Source of the DNA: Leucobacter luti
Lineage (GTDB): Bacteria; Actinomycetota; Actinomycetes; Actinomycetales; Microbacteriaceae
Reading direction: 5' to 3'
NCBI RefSeq assembly: GCF_004217175.1
Contig: NZ_SHKI01000002.1
Span: 363,000-426,999 of the forward strand
Length of the DNA: 64,000 nucleotides
Each line of letters begins with the position of its first letter. Position 1 is the stretch's first letter. Below the pieces are notes generated by a model. The model saw only the letters and a list, made by a program, of their open reading frames with translations. It had not been told where the DNA came from and made no database searches. Positions 42,853-52,262 of this stretch are shown in pieces. The translations under genes were made by a program, and so were the position numbers.

Positions 42853-44147
42853 GCCGACACCTCCGCTCCGAAATACCGCTGTGCGCCGCGGAGCGCGTCG
42901 AGGAAGCGATCAACCTCGTCCTCTGTGGTGGTCAGGTGCACGCTCGCTCGCGTGCTCGATGTAATGCCGAGGGCCCGGTGCAGCGGTTGCGCGCAGTGGT
43001 GCCCCACGCGCACGAGAACGCCCTGCTCGTCGAGGAACTGCCCCACGTCGTGCGCGTGGACACCCGCCACCGACACCGCGGTGAGCGCGATGCGCTGCGA
43101 GGTGTCGGCCGGGCCGAGGAGCCGGAGCCCCGGAGTCTCTGTGATCCCGGCCACGAGCCGCTCAACGAGCTCGTGCTCGCGCACCGCCGCGCGAGCGAGG
43201 TCAGCGCGCGTGATGAAGTCGACGGCGGCGCCGAGGCCGACCACCTGCGAGACCGGCTGCGTGCCGGGCTCGAAGCGCAGCGGCGGCGGCATGAACTCCG
43301 CGGACTCCATGGTGACCCGCGTGATCGCCGACCCGCCGGTGCGCGCCGGCGGCAGCGCCGCGAGCAACTCGGGGCGGCCGTAGAGCACGCCGATGCCGTT
43401 GGGGCCGAGCATCTTGTGGCCCGAGAACGCGGCGAAGTCGACGCCGAGCGCGCCGAAGTCAACGGGGATGTGCGGCACCGACTGGCACGCGTCGAGCACC
43501 GTCACCGCGCCAACCGCCCGGGCGAGCTCCACGAGCTCCGCGACCGGAGCGACGTAGCCCGTCACGTTCGAGACGTGCGCGAACGCGAAGATCTTGGTGC
43601 GCGGCGTGAGGGCGGCCCGCGCGTCGTCGAGCGTCCAGGTCCCGTCCTCGCGAACGGGGATGTACGTGAACGTTGCGCCGGTCTTCGCGGCGAGCCGCTG
43701 CCAGGGGATCAGGTTGGCGTGGTGCTCGGCCTCGGTGACGAGGATCTCGTCGCCGGCGCCCAGCGCGAAGCGCTCGCTGCCGGCCACCCCGAGCCCGGCG
43801 TTTGCCTCGCCGATCCCGAGCGCGACGATGTTGAGCGCGTCGGTGGCGTTCTCTGCCCAGACGATCTGTTCGGGCGTGGCGGCGCCAACAAACGCCGCGA
43901 CCGCGGCCCGGGCCCCCTCAAACGCCCCGGTCGCCTCGCCGACCGCGCCGCTCGTGCCGCGGTGCACCGCCGCGTTCGCGGTCTCGAGGAAGCGCCGCTC
44001 CGCGTCGAGCACCGCCGCGGGCCGCTGCGAGGTCGCTGCGGCGTCGAGATAGGCGGGGCCGTCACCGCTCAGATCGTGTGCGGCGAAGTAGGGGAACGCG
44101 GCTCGAAGATCAGAGACCTCCGCCGGGGTGAACGCACGAGCAGACAT
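42849..44147 (-). CDS. sufS: Cysteine desulfurase SufS
   Basis: The 432 aa enzyme is a type II cysteine desulfurase: YLDAAATSQRPAAVLDAERR, VTEAEHHANLIPWQRLAAKT (PLP-stacking His), AAFSGHKMLGPNGIGVLYGR (Schiff-base Lys), TRVTMESAEFMPPPLRFEPG and the catalytic Cys in VRVGHHCAQPLH. I start at 44147 (MSARAFTP); ATG at 44156 would add three residues. It hands sulfur to SufU. It is a different class from the desulfurase in the NAD operon. Confidence 0.94.
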   Translation of the reverse strand: MSARAFTPAEVSDLRAAFPYFAAHDLSGDGPAYLDAAATSQRPAAVLDAERRFLETANAAVHRGTSGAVGEATGAFEGARAAVAAFVGAATPEQIVWAENATDALNIVALGIGEANAGLGVAGSERFALGAGDEILVTEAEHHANLIPWQRLAAKTGATFTYIPVREDGTWTLDDARAALTPRTKIFAFAHVSNVTGYVAPVAELVELARAVGAVTVLDACQSVPHIPVDFGALGVDFAAFSGHKMLGPNGIGVLYGRPELLAALPPARTGGSAITRVTMESAEFMPPPLRFEPGTQPVSQVVGLGAAVDFITRADLARAAVREHELVERLVAGITETPGLRLLGPADTSQRIALTAVSVAGVHAHDVGQFLDEQGVLVRVGHHCAQPLHRALGITSSTRASVHLTTTEDEVDRFLDALRGAQRYFGAEVSA

Positions 44148-44277
44148 ACTCTCCATTCTCCCACCGCTTCACGCAGCTGTGGGATTCATTCTTCCGCTGA
44201 CAGGGAACCGCGGCCGCCAGCGGACGTCGCACCGCCGCCCCCGGACCCCGCAGTCTCAAACGCCGAGCGTCGGCGCG

Positions 44278-45525
44278 CTATTCCGCCGCGGCGGTGCGGC
44301 GCGCGCCGGGCCCGGTGAGGACCCAGTTGATCGCGCCCGAGCCGAGCGCGACAAGCGCGGCCCCCAGCGGCACGAGCAGCGCGGCCTGCGTGCCGATCTG
44401 GTCGGCAACCGTGCCCGTGATCGCGGCGGCGGCGGACTGCCCCACCATCAGCCCCGAGCCGAGCATCGTCATCACGGTTGCCGAGCGCCCCTCGGGGCTG
44501 CGCTGCGCGCCGAAACTGTAGAGGGTCACGAGCAGCGGGCCCACGCCCACGCCCATGACCGCGAGGCTGAGCAGCATGCTGGGCAGATCGTGTGCTCCCT
44601 GCAGCAGCCCGGTGCCCGCGAGGATCAGCGCGGCGAACAGCGGCCAGCGATACCGGAGCGTGAACGCGGGCGGGAGGAACGCGACGGCGATCGCGAAGAT
44701 TGCCGATCCGATCCCCATGACGCCGTAGATGAGCCCCGCCTGCTCGGCGGCACCGCGATCCTGCATGAACGCCGTGAGCGAGGTCAGCATCGAGCCGAAG
44801 AACAGGCCGACGGCGACGATGCCCACGACGGTGATGAGGAGCTGCGGGCGCAGCAGCTCGGAGGCCGGGGCGAGGGTCGCCGCGCGCTCCGCAGCGCTCT
44901 GCGGCGGCGCGCTCGTGTGGTGCAGCGCGAACGCGGTGACGAAGACCAGGGTGAGCACCGCCGCGCCAACGATCGGCGCCCACGCGTTGAGCGTCGACGC
45001 GAGCACGCCCACGATCACGGGGCCGAACACGAAGATCACCTCGTCCGCGGCAGACTCGTAGGCGAGGAACGTCGACAGCGCCCGCGGGCGGCGCTGCGGC
45101 GGCAGATCCGTCTTGATGATGGTGACGAGGCGCGAGCGCGACATCGGGGAGGTCTGCGGCGCCGACGCGCCGGCCAGAAACGACGCGATGAACAGCACCC
45201 AGACGGGCAGATCGCTGAACGCGATCCAGGCGAGTGTGCCGAGGAGCACGCTGTTGATCGCGCCCGTGATGAGCAGCGTGGGCCGCTGCCCGAAGCGGTC
45301 TGCGGCCGCCCCGATGAGCGGGCCGAAGCAGGCCACGCCGAGCCCCACCATGGCGGAGTTGAGGCCACCCAGCTCGACCGTGCCGCGGGCTGACACCACG
45401 AGCGTGAGCACCCCGATGACCATCATCGCGTAGGGCAGTCGCGAGACGAGCGCGATGGGGAAATACATCACCCCGGTGCGCGAAATCACGGTGGGTGCGG
45501 TGGTGGCGGGACTCGTTTCGTGCAT
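44278..45525 (-). CDS. MFS transporter
   Basis: The 415 aa membrane protein has about twelve hydrophobic segments in two halves. A conserved-type loop GAAADRFGQRPTLLITGA (motif A form, GxxxDRxGRR) follows TM2, and AQRSPEGRSATVMTMLGSGL marks the second half. It is probably a drug or metabolite exporter; the substrate is unknown. A TAGACT box at 45535-45540 on the minus strand gives a leader of only a few bases. The gap 44148-44277 before sufS holds nothing recognisable. Confidence 0.87.
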   Translation of the reverse strand: MHETSPATTAPTVISRTGVMYFPIALVSRLPYAMMVIGVLTLVVSARGTVELGGLNSAMVGLGVACFGPLIGAAADRFGQRPTLLITGAINSVLLGTLAWIAFSDLPVWVLFIASFLAGASAPQTSPMSRSRLVTIIKTDLPPQRRPRALSTFLAYESAADEVIFVFGPVIVGVLASTLNAWAPIVGAAVLTLVFVTAFALHHTSAPPQSAAERAATLAPASELLRPQLLITVVGIVAVGLFFGSMLTSLTAFMQDRGAAEQAGLIYGVMGIGSAIFAIAVAFLPPAFTLRYRWPLFAALILAGTGLLQGAHDLPSMLLSLAVMGVGVGPLLVTLYSFGAQRSPEGRSATVMTMLGSGLMVGQSAAAAITGTVADQIGTQAALLVPLGAALVALGSGAINWVLTGPGARRTAAAE

Positions 45526-45570
45526 AGCCGACCGAGTCTACCAGCCCGCGTGCGTGGCGCCCGAGGGCCG

Positions 45571-45637
45571 AGCCCGGCCAGCCCGGGGCGCGGCGACCGG
45601 GATCCAGCCCGGCCAGCCCGGTGCGTCGCGCACCGGG
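45571..45637. repeat. 35-bp direct repeat, two units
   Basis: agcccggccagcccgg begins at 45571 and again at 45606, and both are followed by gcg..gcgaccggga-like sequence. The second unit forms the terminator hairpin described separately. Confidence 0.65.
45617..45637 (-). terminator. Hairpin at the 3' end of the DsbA-like gene
   Basis: Perfect 9-base arms cccggtgcg and cgcaccggg with a 3-base loop begin 4 bases past the stop codon on the minus strand. Confidence 0.6.
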
Positions 45638-45640
45638 AGC

Positions 45641-46720
45641 CTAGCTCAGCGCGACGCCCTGCTGGATGAGGAACGCGCGGAACGAGTCGGCGTCGGTGGG
45701 GTCGCCGGGGTACGGGACCCCGTTGACCACGACGAGGGGCGTGCCCGTGACGCCGAGCTCTGGATCAACGGCCCCGGGCACCGGGTTCGTGAAGGTCCAG
45801 TCGTTGAGCGCCTGCACCAGCGGGACGAACGTCTCGTCGGCGATGCACGAGCTCGCGGCCGCCGAGAGCGGGCCGGTTTTCTGCTCAATCGCCGCGACGA
45901 TCGCCGCGTTGTCGTGCCCGGGCTCGCCCTCGGTCGGCTGCAACGCCGGATCAGCGAGCGCCGTGTTCGCGTCCCACGCGGCCCCCGGCTGCGCGTCGGC
46001 GATGCAGGCGAGCGCCCCGGCCGTCCGCGACGAGTAGTAGCTTCCCTCTGAAGCCCGGTCGAGGAAAGTGAGCGGGTGCATCTCAACCGCCGCGGCCTCC
46101 TGCGTGAGCACCTCGGTGAGGGTCGCGCCGTTCGCCTCCTCGAAGAGGGCGCAGTACGGGCAGCGGTAGTCGAGGTAGACCTGGATCAGCGCCGGTGCGC
46201 CGAGCTCCGCAGCGGTGCGCGGCTCGGGGACCGCGCTGTCTGCCAGCGCGTCAGACTCGAACACCGCCGCGTCCTTCCCCGTGAATACGACCCCGCCGGT
46301 GGCCATGTTGCGCGGCCACGTCACCGACGCGGCCTCCGGGGTGGCCTCGTCGCCCGGCTCGGGCGCCACCTCTGCGGTGTCCGCCCGGCCCTCGGCGGCG
46401 GCCCCGGCGAACATCGCGCCGATGCTCACCATGCCCAGCACCAGCGCCACCACGATCGCCAGCGCTCCGGCCGCGAGGCCCACCACGGCGACCGCCGTGC
46501 GCTGGCGCAGCACGAGCGCGATCACACCGAGTACCACCGCGACGCCGCCGACGCAGGCGCCCACCACGGCGAACGCGCCGAACGTCACTGGAGCGACCGC
46601 CGAGGTGACGAGGGCGGCGAGCCCGAGCGCCATCGCGGTGATCGCGAGGACGCGGCCCGGTCGTCGCTGCGGCGCAGCGTATGGGTGCGGCGGGGGCGTG
46701 GGCAGCTGCGAGTCGCTCAT
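45641..46720 (-). CDS. Membrane-anchored DsbA/thioredoxin-fold protein
   Basis: The 359 aa protein has a Pro-rich cytosolic head, three to four hydrophobic segments in residues 22-108 (DUF4190-like arrangement) and a C-terminal DsbA-type domain outside. Its active site is DYRCPYCALFEE (CPYC) and the cis-Pro loop is GVTGTPLVVVNG. It probably makes or isomerises disulfides in exported proteins. I start at 46720 (MSDSQLPTPP); the open frame to 46918 lacks homology. It is divergent from rsmI. Confidence 0.85.
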   Translation of the reverse strand: MSDSQLPTPPPHPYAAPQRRPGRVLAITAMALGLAALVTSAVAPVTFGAFAVVGACVGGVAVVLGVIALVLRQRTAVAVVGLAAGALAIVVALVLGMVSIGAMFAGAAAEGRADTAEVAPEPGDEATPEAASVTWPRNMATGGVVFTGKDAAVFESDALADSAVPEPRTAAELGAPALIQVYLDYRCPYCALFEEANGATLTEVLTQEAAAVEMHPLTFLDRASEGSYYSSRTAGALACIADAQPGAAWDANTALADPALQPTEGEPGHDNAAIVAAIEQKTGPLSAAASSCIADETFVPLVQALNDWTFTNPVPGAVDPELGVTGTPLVVVNGVPYPGDPTDADSFRAFLIQQGVALS

Positions 46721-46796
46721 GCCCCCATTCTCGCAGGCCACCCCCTCAATAATCGATGGGCGATCTGGCGCGGGACCTGGACTGAACGTGGCGGCG

Positions 46797-46802
46797 TAGC
46801 AT
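46797..46802 (+). promoter_or_regulatory. -10 box for leaderless rsmI
   Basis: TAGCAT ends exactly 6 bases before the ATG at 46809. Confidence 0.55.
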
Positions 46803-46808
46803 TGAGGC

Positions 46809-47729
46809 ATGATCCTGCTCGCTGCCACGCCCATCGGAAACCTGGGGGACGCGTCAGTGCGACTCCGCGAGACCCTCGAGCGGGCGACCGTGATCGCGGC
46901 CGAGGACACCCGCCACACCGCCCAGCTGCTCCGCCTGCTGGAGATCGAGAACCGCCCGGAGCTGCTCGCGCTCCACGATCACAACGAGCACGAGCGGGCG
47001 GCGGCTCTCGTTGAGCGCGCCACCACCGAGGACATCGTGCTCGTGAGCGATGCGGGCATGCCCACCGTCTCGGACCCCGGCTTCCGCGTGGTGCAGCTCG
47101 CCGCCGAGCGCGGCGTGACCGTGAGCGCGATCCCCGGACCGAGCGCCGTGATCACCGCGCTCGCCGTCGCCGGGCTCCCCACCGACCGCTTCGCGTTCGA
47201 GGGGTTCCTCCCGCGCAAGTCCGGCGAGCGGGTGCGCGCGCTCACGGCGCTCGCCGCCGAGCGCCGCACGCTCGTCTTCTTCGAGGCGCCCACGCGCCTC
47301 GCCGCGACACTCGCCGACCTCGCCACCGTGTTTGGGAGTGAGCGCCCGGCCGCCGTCTGCCGCGAGCTCACCAAGCTCCACGAAGAGGTGCGCCGCGGCC
47401 CGCTCGCGGAGCTCGCCGAGTGGGCGGCCGCGGGCGTGCGCGGCGAGATCGTGGTGGTGGTCGGCGGCGCCCCCGCGGTGGAGGTCTCGCCCGAGACCGC
47501 GCTGCGCGAGCTGCAACAGCGCGTTGCCGCCGGGGAGCGGCTCAAGGACGCGAGCCGGGCCGTCGCGGAGGCAACCGGGCTCTCCGCGCGAGAACTCTAC
47601 GCGGCAGCGCTTGCCGCGCGCACTCCCGCGGCGACGGCGGGCACCGCAGCGCCGGCGGCAGCCGCGCCGCTCGGGACCGCGACCGGATCGGCGGCTGGAT
47701 CGGCGACGGGATCGGCGGCAGCGCGATGA
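46809..47729 (+). CDS. rsmI: 16S rRNA (cytidine(1402)-2'-O)-methyltransferase RsmI
   Basis: RsmI methylates the ribose of C1402 in 16S rRNA. The 306 aa protein has the tetrapyrrole-methylase fold: ILLAATPIGNLGDASVR, EDTRHTAQLLRLLEI, SDAGMPTVSDPGFRVVQLAA (SAM site), IPGPSAVITALAVAGLP and FEGFLPRKSGER. The last 45 residues are Ala/Gly/Thr/Ser low complexity beyond the usual end. It overlaps the next gene (ATGA). Confidence 0.93.
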   Translation: MILLAATPIGNLGDASVRLRETLERATVIAAEDTRHTAQLLRLLEIENRPELLALHDHNEHERAAALVERATTEDIVLVSDAGMPTVSDPGFRVVQLAAERGVTVSAIPGPSAVITALAVAGLPTDRFAFEGFLPRKSGERVRALTALAAERRTLVFFEAPTRLAATLADLATVFGSERPAAVCRELTKLHEEVRRGPLAELAEWAAAGVRGEIVVVVGGAPAVEVSPETALRELQQRVAAGERLKDASRAVAEATGLSARELYAAALAARTPAATAGTAAPAAAAPLGTATGSAAGSATGSAAAR

Positions 47730-48256
47730 GCCGGCGGGCACCCGCGGTGCAGCGGGGCGCCACCCGCGGCCTCGTGGCCGTCGAACTGTGGCGGATCGCG
47801 TTGCCCGTGCTCTGGTTCGGCATGGTCGCCGCGATCTCGTTCATCGAGGCGCCACTGAAGTTCCAGGCACCCGGGATCACGATCCCGCTCGGTCTCGGTA
47901 TCGGCCGGCTCGTCTTCGCGGCGCTCAACGTCGCCGAGGGGCTCGTGCTCCTCGCGCTCACGCTCCTCTCGTTCTGGCCGAGCGCCGCCCGGATCAGCGG
48001 CGGGCGCCTGGGCGTGTGGGCCGCGCTCGCCGTGGTCTACGTGGCAAAAATCGTGTTCGTGCGGCCGCCGCTCAATGCGCGCACCGACCTCGTGCTCCAG
48101 GGCGAGGCGCCCGGGCAGTCGATCTGGCACTACGTCTACATCGCGTGCGACGTCGCGACGATGATCCTCCTCGTGCTCGCGGCGCTCGGCGCGGCACGCG
48201 CGCTGCTCCCGGCCCGGGAACAGCCGGCTCGGGGAACCGACGCGCGGCGCGCATAG
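47726..48256 (+). CDS. Four-span integral membrane protein of unknown function
   Basis: The 176 aa product has four hydrophobic segments at about residues 25-45, 60-85, 95-112 and 140-160. Charged residues sit between them (SFIEAPLKFQAPGITIP after the first, RPPLNARTDLVLQGEAPGQS before the last). I do not recognise the family with confidence; some DUF4149/TMEM205-like proteins have a similar layout. It is coupled to rsmI by an ATGA overlap. The following 151 bases contain two copies of a gcccgcgccgcg stretch but no gene. Confidence 0.7.
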   Translation: MSRRAPAVQRGATRGLVAVELWRIALPVLWFGMVAAISFIEAPLKFQAPGITIPLGLGIGRLVFAALNVAEGLVLLALTLLSFWPSAARISGGRLGVWAALAVVYVAKIVFVRPPLNARTDLVLQGEAPGQSIWHYVYIACDVATMILLVLAALGAARALLPAREQPARGTDARRA

Positions 48257-48407
48257 CCCGCGCCGCGCCGGTCGCTTTGCCCGCGCCGCGTGCCCCGCCG
48301 GTTCGCCACACGCCGCGACGCTCACAGGATGCGGGCAGCGGAGTGCGAAATACTCAGACCCAGTACATTGGCCGCTCGGCCCCGTCGCGTGTAAGGACCC
48401 TGACCCC

Positions 48408-49433
48408 GTGAAACTCTCCCGTGCAATTCTCCCCGCCGCCCTCGCCGGCGCACTGATCCTCACCGGCTGCTCGGCCGGCGGCTCCCCGACGAAGGACGAC
48501 GCGGGTGTCGACTGTCTCGCCGCGGGGACCGCGAGCAAGTCAATCGAGGTCTCGGGGGAGACCGGCACCGACCTCAAACTCACCACGAAGGCACCGATCA
48601 CGCTCGCGGGGGAGACCGAGCGCTCGGTGCTGACGGAGGGCGAGGGGGACCTGATCGCTGAGGGGCAGACGGTCGCCGTCAGCATGACGACGTTCAACGG
48701 CACCACGGGTGACGAGATGGATCAGCTCGCTGAAAGCCCGGTCCCGTTCGCGAAGGACCAGCTCGTGGGATGGGCGTACGAGGGCATTCGCTGCGCCGTC
48801 CCCGGCCAGCAGGTCGCGCTCGTGGCGCCCTACGCCGAGATGTTCGCCGAGGCCGACGCCTCGACCACCGGCTACGAGGGCCTCACCGAGGAGAGCCCCA
48901 TCGTGATCGTGATGGAGTTCGGTGAGATCACCGAGGGCAGCGACGCTGCGACGTCGGAGCCGGGCACGCTTGAGGCCGATGAGCTGCTGAAGAAGGCCGA
49001 GGGCACCGCACAGAAGGCACCCGAGGGCTTCCCGACCGTGAAGCTTGCCAAGGACGGCGCCCCCACGATCACGATGCCCGAGGGCGTCGAGCCGCCCACG
49101 GAGCTTCAGATCGCCACGCTGATCGAGGGCGACGGCGAGACCGTCGAACCCGGCGATCGCGTCTACGTCAACTACCGCGGCGTGATCTGGCGCACGGGCG
49201 AGGAGTTCGACTCGAGCTGGAGCCGTGGCGAGCCCGCAAACTTCACCACCACCGGCGTGATCGGTGGCTTCCAGCAGGCACTTGAGGGGCAAAAGGTCGG
49301 CTCGCAGATCATCTCGGTCGTGCCTGCCGAGGACGGTGGCTACGGCGCCGCGACGCTCGAGCAGCAGGGCCACGAGGCCGACGACGTGATGGTCTTCGTG
49401 CTCGATATCCTCGGCACGGTGCACGCCGAGTAA
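48408..49433 (+). CDS. FKBP-type peptidyl-prolyl cis-trans isomerase, lipoprotein
   Basis: The 341 aa protein starts with GTG (AAGGA 10 bases upstream) and a lipoprotein signal ending [10 protein letters not shown] (Cys near residue 22). An FKBP-like tandem layout follows. The first half (residues 45-170) is a degenerate copy and the C-terminal domain is canonical: [40 protein letters not shown] and VFVLDILG. It should help fold secreted proteins at the outer membrane face. Confidence 0.92.
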   Translation: MKLSRAILPAALAGALILTGCSAGGSPTKDDAGVDCLAAGTASKSIEVSGETGTDLKLTTKAPITLAGETERSVLTEGEGDLIAEGQTVAVSMTTFNGTTGDEMDQLAESPVPFAKDQLVGWAYEGIRCAVPGQQVALVAPYAEMFAEADASTTGYEGLTEESPIVIVMEFGEITEGSDAATSEPGTLEADELLKKAEGTAQKAPEGFPTVKLAKDGAPTITMPEGVEPPTELQIATLIEGDGETVEPGDRVYVNYRGVIWRTGEEFDSSWSRGEPANFTTTGVIGGFQQALEGQKVGSQIISVVPAEDGGYGAATLEQQGHEADDVMVFVLDILGTVHAE

Positions 49434-49449
49434 TCCCGCGCGCACGCCG

Positions 49450-49485
49450 AACGCGCCGTCTCCCCGCTCGGGGAGGCGGCGCGTT
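49450..49485 (+). terminator. Intrinsic terminator after the FKBP gene
   Basis: Sixteen-base arms (49450-49465 and 49470-49485) pair with a single G-T wobble around a gctc loop and end in TTT. It starts 17 bases after the stop. Confidence 0.85.
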
Positions 49486-49496
49486 TCGCTGTCGGG

Positions 49497-49502
49497 CACA
49501 AT
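49497..49502 (+). promoter_or_regulatory. Candidate -10 box for dxr
   Basis: CACAAT (one base off TACAAT) ends 7 bases before the ATG at 49510, just after the FKBP terminator. Confidence 0.4.
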
Positions 49503-49509
49503 GGTGGGT

Positions 49510-50598
49510 ATGAAACGCATCGTCATCCTCGGGTCCACAGGTTCGATCGGTGAGCAAGCGCTCGACGTGGTGCGAAAAAACCCCTCGCAGTTCCAGGTGG
49601 TGGGCCTCGTTGCCGGCTCGAACGCCGCGGAGGTGGCGCGCCAGGCGGAGGAGTTCAACGTCGAACACACCGCGCTCGGCGCCGACGACGCCGTGAAGCT
49701 GATCCGCGAGGTGCCCGCCGACGTGGTGCTCAACGGCATCACCGGATCGGTGGGGCTCGGCCCCACGATCGCCGCGCTCGAGGCCGGGCGCACGCTCGCT
49801 CTGGCGAACAAGGAATCCCTCATCGTTGGCGGAGACCTGGTCACGGGGCTCGCAGCGCCCGGTCAGATCGTGCCGGTCGATTCAGAACACTCTGCGATCG
49901 CGCAGGCGCTGCGCTCCGGCCGCTCGGAGGAGGTCCGCCGACTCGTGCTCACAGCCTCGGGCGGGCCGTTCCGGGGCCGCAGCCGAGACGAGCTGCGCAG
50001 CGTGCGGCCCGAAGAGGCACTCGCGCACCCCACCTGGAACATGGGGCGCATGGTCACCACGAACTCCGCCACGCTGATGAACAAGGGGCTCGAGGTGATC
50101 GAAGCGCACCTGCTCTTCGGTGTCCCGTACAGCAGCATCGAGGTCGTGGTGCACCCGCAATCGATCGTGCACTCGATGGTCGAGTTCATCGACGGATCGA
50201 CGATCGCGCAGGCGTCGCCCCCCGACATGCGGCTCCCGATCGCGCTCGGGCTCACCTGGCCCAATCGGCTGGCGAATGTGGGTGCGCCGCTCGACTGGCG
50301 CACCGCCTCTGCCTGGGAGTTCGAGCCGCTCGACCAGCTCGCGTTCCCCGCCGTGGAACTCGCGAAGGAGGTGGGCCGCGCTCGGCTCACCTACCCGGCC
50401 GTCTTCAACGCGGCGAACGAGGAGGCGGTCGTCGCCTTCCACGCCGGCCGGATCGGGTTCCTCGACATCGTCGACACGGTCCGCGACGTGCTCGAGGCCC
50501 ACTCGGCCCCCGACGCCCTCTCGCTCCCGGCACTCGCCGAGGCGGAGCGGTGGGCGCGGGAGCGCGCGGAGCACGTCATCGCCGCGCGGGCGGCATAG
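49510..50598 (+). CDS. dxr: 1-deoxy-D-xylulose 5-phosphate reductoisomerase
   Basis: DXR makes 2-C-methyl-D-erythritol 4-phosphate, the first committed step of the MEP isoprenoid pathway. The NADPH site is [77 protein letters not shown] and [11 protein letters not shown] are catalytic and metal motifs. I choose the ATG at 49510 because of the -10 spacing and the canonical MKRI start; the ATG at 49501 would add three residues. Confidence 0.95.
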   Translation: MKRIVILGSTGSIGEQALDVVRKNPSQFQVVGLVAGSNAAEVARQAEEFNVEHTALGADDAVKLIREVPADVVLNGITGSVGLGPTIAALEAGRTLALANKESLIVGGDLVTGLAAPGQIVPVDSEHSAIAQALRSGRSEEVRRLVLTASGGPFRGRSRDELRSVRPEEALAHPTWNMGRMVTTNSATLMNKGLEVIEAHLLFGVPYSSIEVVVHPQSIVHSMVEFIDGSTIAQASPPDMRLPIALGLTWPNRLANVGAPLDWRTASAWEFEPLDQLAFPAVELAKEVGRARLTYPAVFNAANEEAVVAFHAGRIGFLDIVDTVRDVLEAHSAPDALSLPALAEAERWARERAEHVIAARAA

Positions 50599-50698
50599 CC
50601 CGTCCGCGTCCGTCCGTGCCTGTCAGCGCCTGCCCACGACCGCCCACGCTCTCGGGGGATCCTCGGCGGGCGCACAGCGGAGGACCACCACCGCAGGC

Positions 50699-50704
50699 TA
50701 GCCT
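50699..50704 (+). promoter_or_regulatory. -10 box for leaderless rseP
   Basis: TAGCCT ends exactly 6 bases before the GTG at 50711. Confidence 0.55.
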
Positions 50705-50710
50705 GAGTCC

Positions 50711-52168
50711 GTGAGTGACGTGCTGCTGTACCTGCTGGGGATCCTGATCGTGCTGGTTGGGCTCGCCGTCTCTATCGGCCTGCACGAAATCGGGCACCTG
50801 ATCCCCGCGAAGCTCTTTGGCGTCAAGGTGACGCAGTACATGGTCGGCTTCGGCAAGACCCTCTGGTCGCGCAAAAAAGGCGAGACCGAGTACGGCGTGA
50901 AAGCGATCCCGCTCGGCGGCTACATCGCGATGACCGGCATGTACCCGCCACAAAAACCCGGCGAGGCGCCCCGGGCGTCCACCACCGGGTTCTTGAACTC
51001 AGTGGTGGAGGAGGGGCCGCTGCCGAGCAAGCGCACCAGGGGCGACGCGGGCGATGCGGCGGGTACGACAGAGCTGGTGCTCGACGCCGACGCGCCGACC
51101 GACCTCGAGCCGCGGCGCGGCATCGCCGGAATCGTCGACGACGCGAGGCTCGCCAGCGCCGAAACGATCGAGTCGGGCGAGGAGCACCGCGCGTTCTACC
51201 AGCTTCCGGCCTGGAAGCGCATCATCATCATGCTGGGCGGCCCCGTGATGAACCTGCTGCTCGCGTTCGTGTTCTTCGGCATCGTGCTCGTTGGATTCGG
51301 CGTGCCGCAGCCGAGCACCACGCTCGGCCAGGTGAGCGAGTGCCTCATCCCTGCCGGGAGCACCGAGACGTCCTGCAGCGCGGGCGATCCCGCAGCGCCC
51401 GCCGCCGCCGCCGGGCTGCTGCCCGGCGACACAATCCTCTCCGTCAACGGCTCGCAGATCGACGACTGGGAGCAGTTCCGCGAGCGGGTCGCCGCCGCCC
51501 CCGGCCAGACGCTGCAGGTTGAAATCGACCGCGACGGGCGCATCGAGCTGGTCTCGCTCACCCCCGCCGCGAATGCGCGGGCGCTCGTCGACGCCGACGG
51601 CACCGTGCTCACCGACGCCGACGGCACCGTGCGCACCGAGTCGGTCGGTATGGTCGGCGCCACCCCCGCAAACGAGATGGTGTCCCAGCCGCTGAGCGAG
51701 GTGCCCGCCTACGTGGGCGAGAACGTCGCCCGGGTCGCCGGCGTGGTGATTCAGCTCCCGCAGCGCATGGTCGACACCTGGAACGCCGCGTTCGGCGCCG
51801 AGGAGCGCGACCCGAACGGCCCGATGAGCGTGGTCGGAGTGGGCCGGATCGCCGGCGAGATCGTGAGCCTCGACGAGGCTCCGGTTGCGGCGCGCGCGCA
51901 GACCGTGATCGGACTGCTCGGCTCCCTCAATATCGCCCTGTTCGTGTTCAACCTGCTGCCGCTCATGCCGCTCGACGGTGGGCACGTGATCGGCGCGATC
52001 TACGAGGCGCTCAAGCGCGGTTTCGCAAAGCTGCGGGGCAAACCAGATCCGGGCCCCGTTGACACGGCGAAGATGGTCCCGATCACGTTCGTGGTGGTCG
52101 TGGTGCTCGGCGCGATGACGGCGCTGCTCGTGTACGCCGACCTCGTGAAGCCGGTCTCCCTCTTCTGA
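50711..52168 (+). CDS. rseP: Site-2 protease, RseP/M50 zinc metalloprotease
   Basis: The 485 aa membrane protease has the zinc site in its first span (LHEIGH, residues 25-30), PDZ domain near residues 200-300 ([20 protein letters not shown]) and the third zinc ligand region in [20 protein letters not shown]. Such proteases cut anti-sigma factors or signal peptides within the membrane. An acidic insert after the first span ([18 protein letters not shown]) is present. The GTG start and -10 spacing agree. Its place between dxr and ispG is the usual actinobacterial order. Confidence 0.93.
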   Translation: MSDVLLYLLGILIVLVGLAVSIGLHEIGHLIPAKLFGVKVTQYMVGFGKTLWSRKKGETEYGVKAIPLGGYIAMTGMYPPQKPGEAPRASTTGFLNSVVEEGPLPSKRTRGDAGDAAGTTELVLDADAPTDLEPRRGIAGIVDDARLASAETIESGEEHRAFYQLPAWKRIIIMLGGPVMNLLLAFVFFGIVLVGFGVPQPSTTLGQVSECLIPAGSTETSCSAGDPAAPAAAAGLLPGDTILSVNGSQIDDWEQFRERVAAAPGQTLQVEIDRDGRIELVSLTPAANARALVDADGTVLTDADGTVRTESVGMVGATPANEMVSQPLSEVPAYVGENVARVAGVVIQLPQRMVDTWNAAFGAEERDPNGPMSVVGVGRIAGEIVSLDEAPVAARAQTVIGLLGSLNIALFVFNLLPLMPLDGGHVIGAIYEALKRGFAKLRGKPDPGPVDTAKMVPITFVVVVVLGAMTALLVYADLVKPVSLF

Positions 52169-52249
52169 TCCGGCGCTCGCGCGGTGCCGGGGCGGCGCTC
52201 GCGCGACGCCGCGACGCGCCAGACCGAGCGGGCTCGCAGGATGCGCGAG

Positions 52250-52255
52250 TAGACT
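52250..52255 (+). promoter_or_regulatory. -10 box for leaderless ispG
   Basis: TAGACT ends 7 bases before the GTG at 52263. No Shine-Dalgarno sequence is seen. Confidence 0.5.
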
Positions 52256-52262
52256 CTCATCC

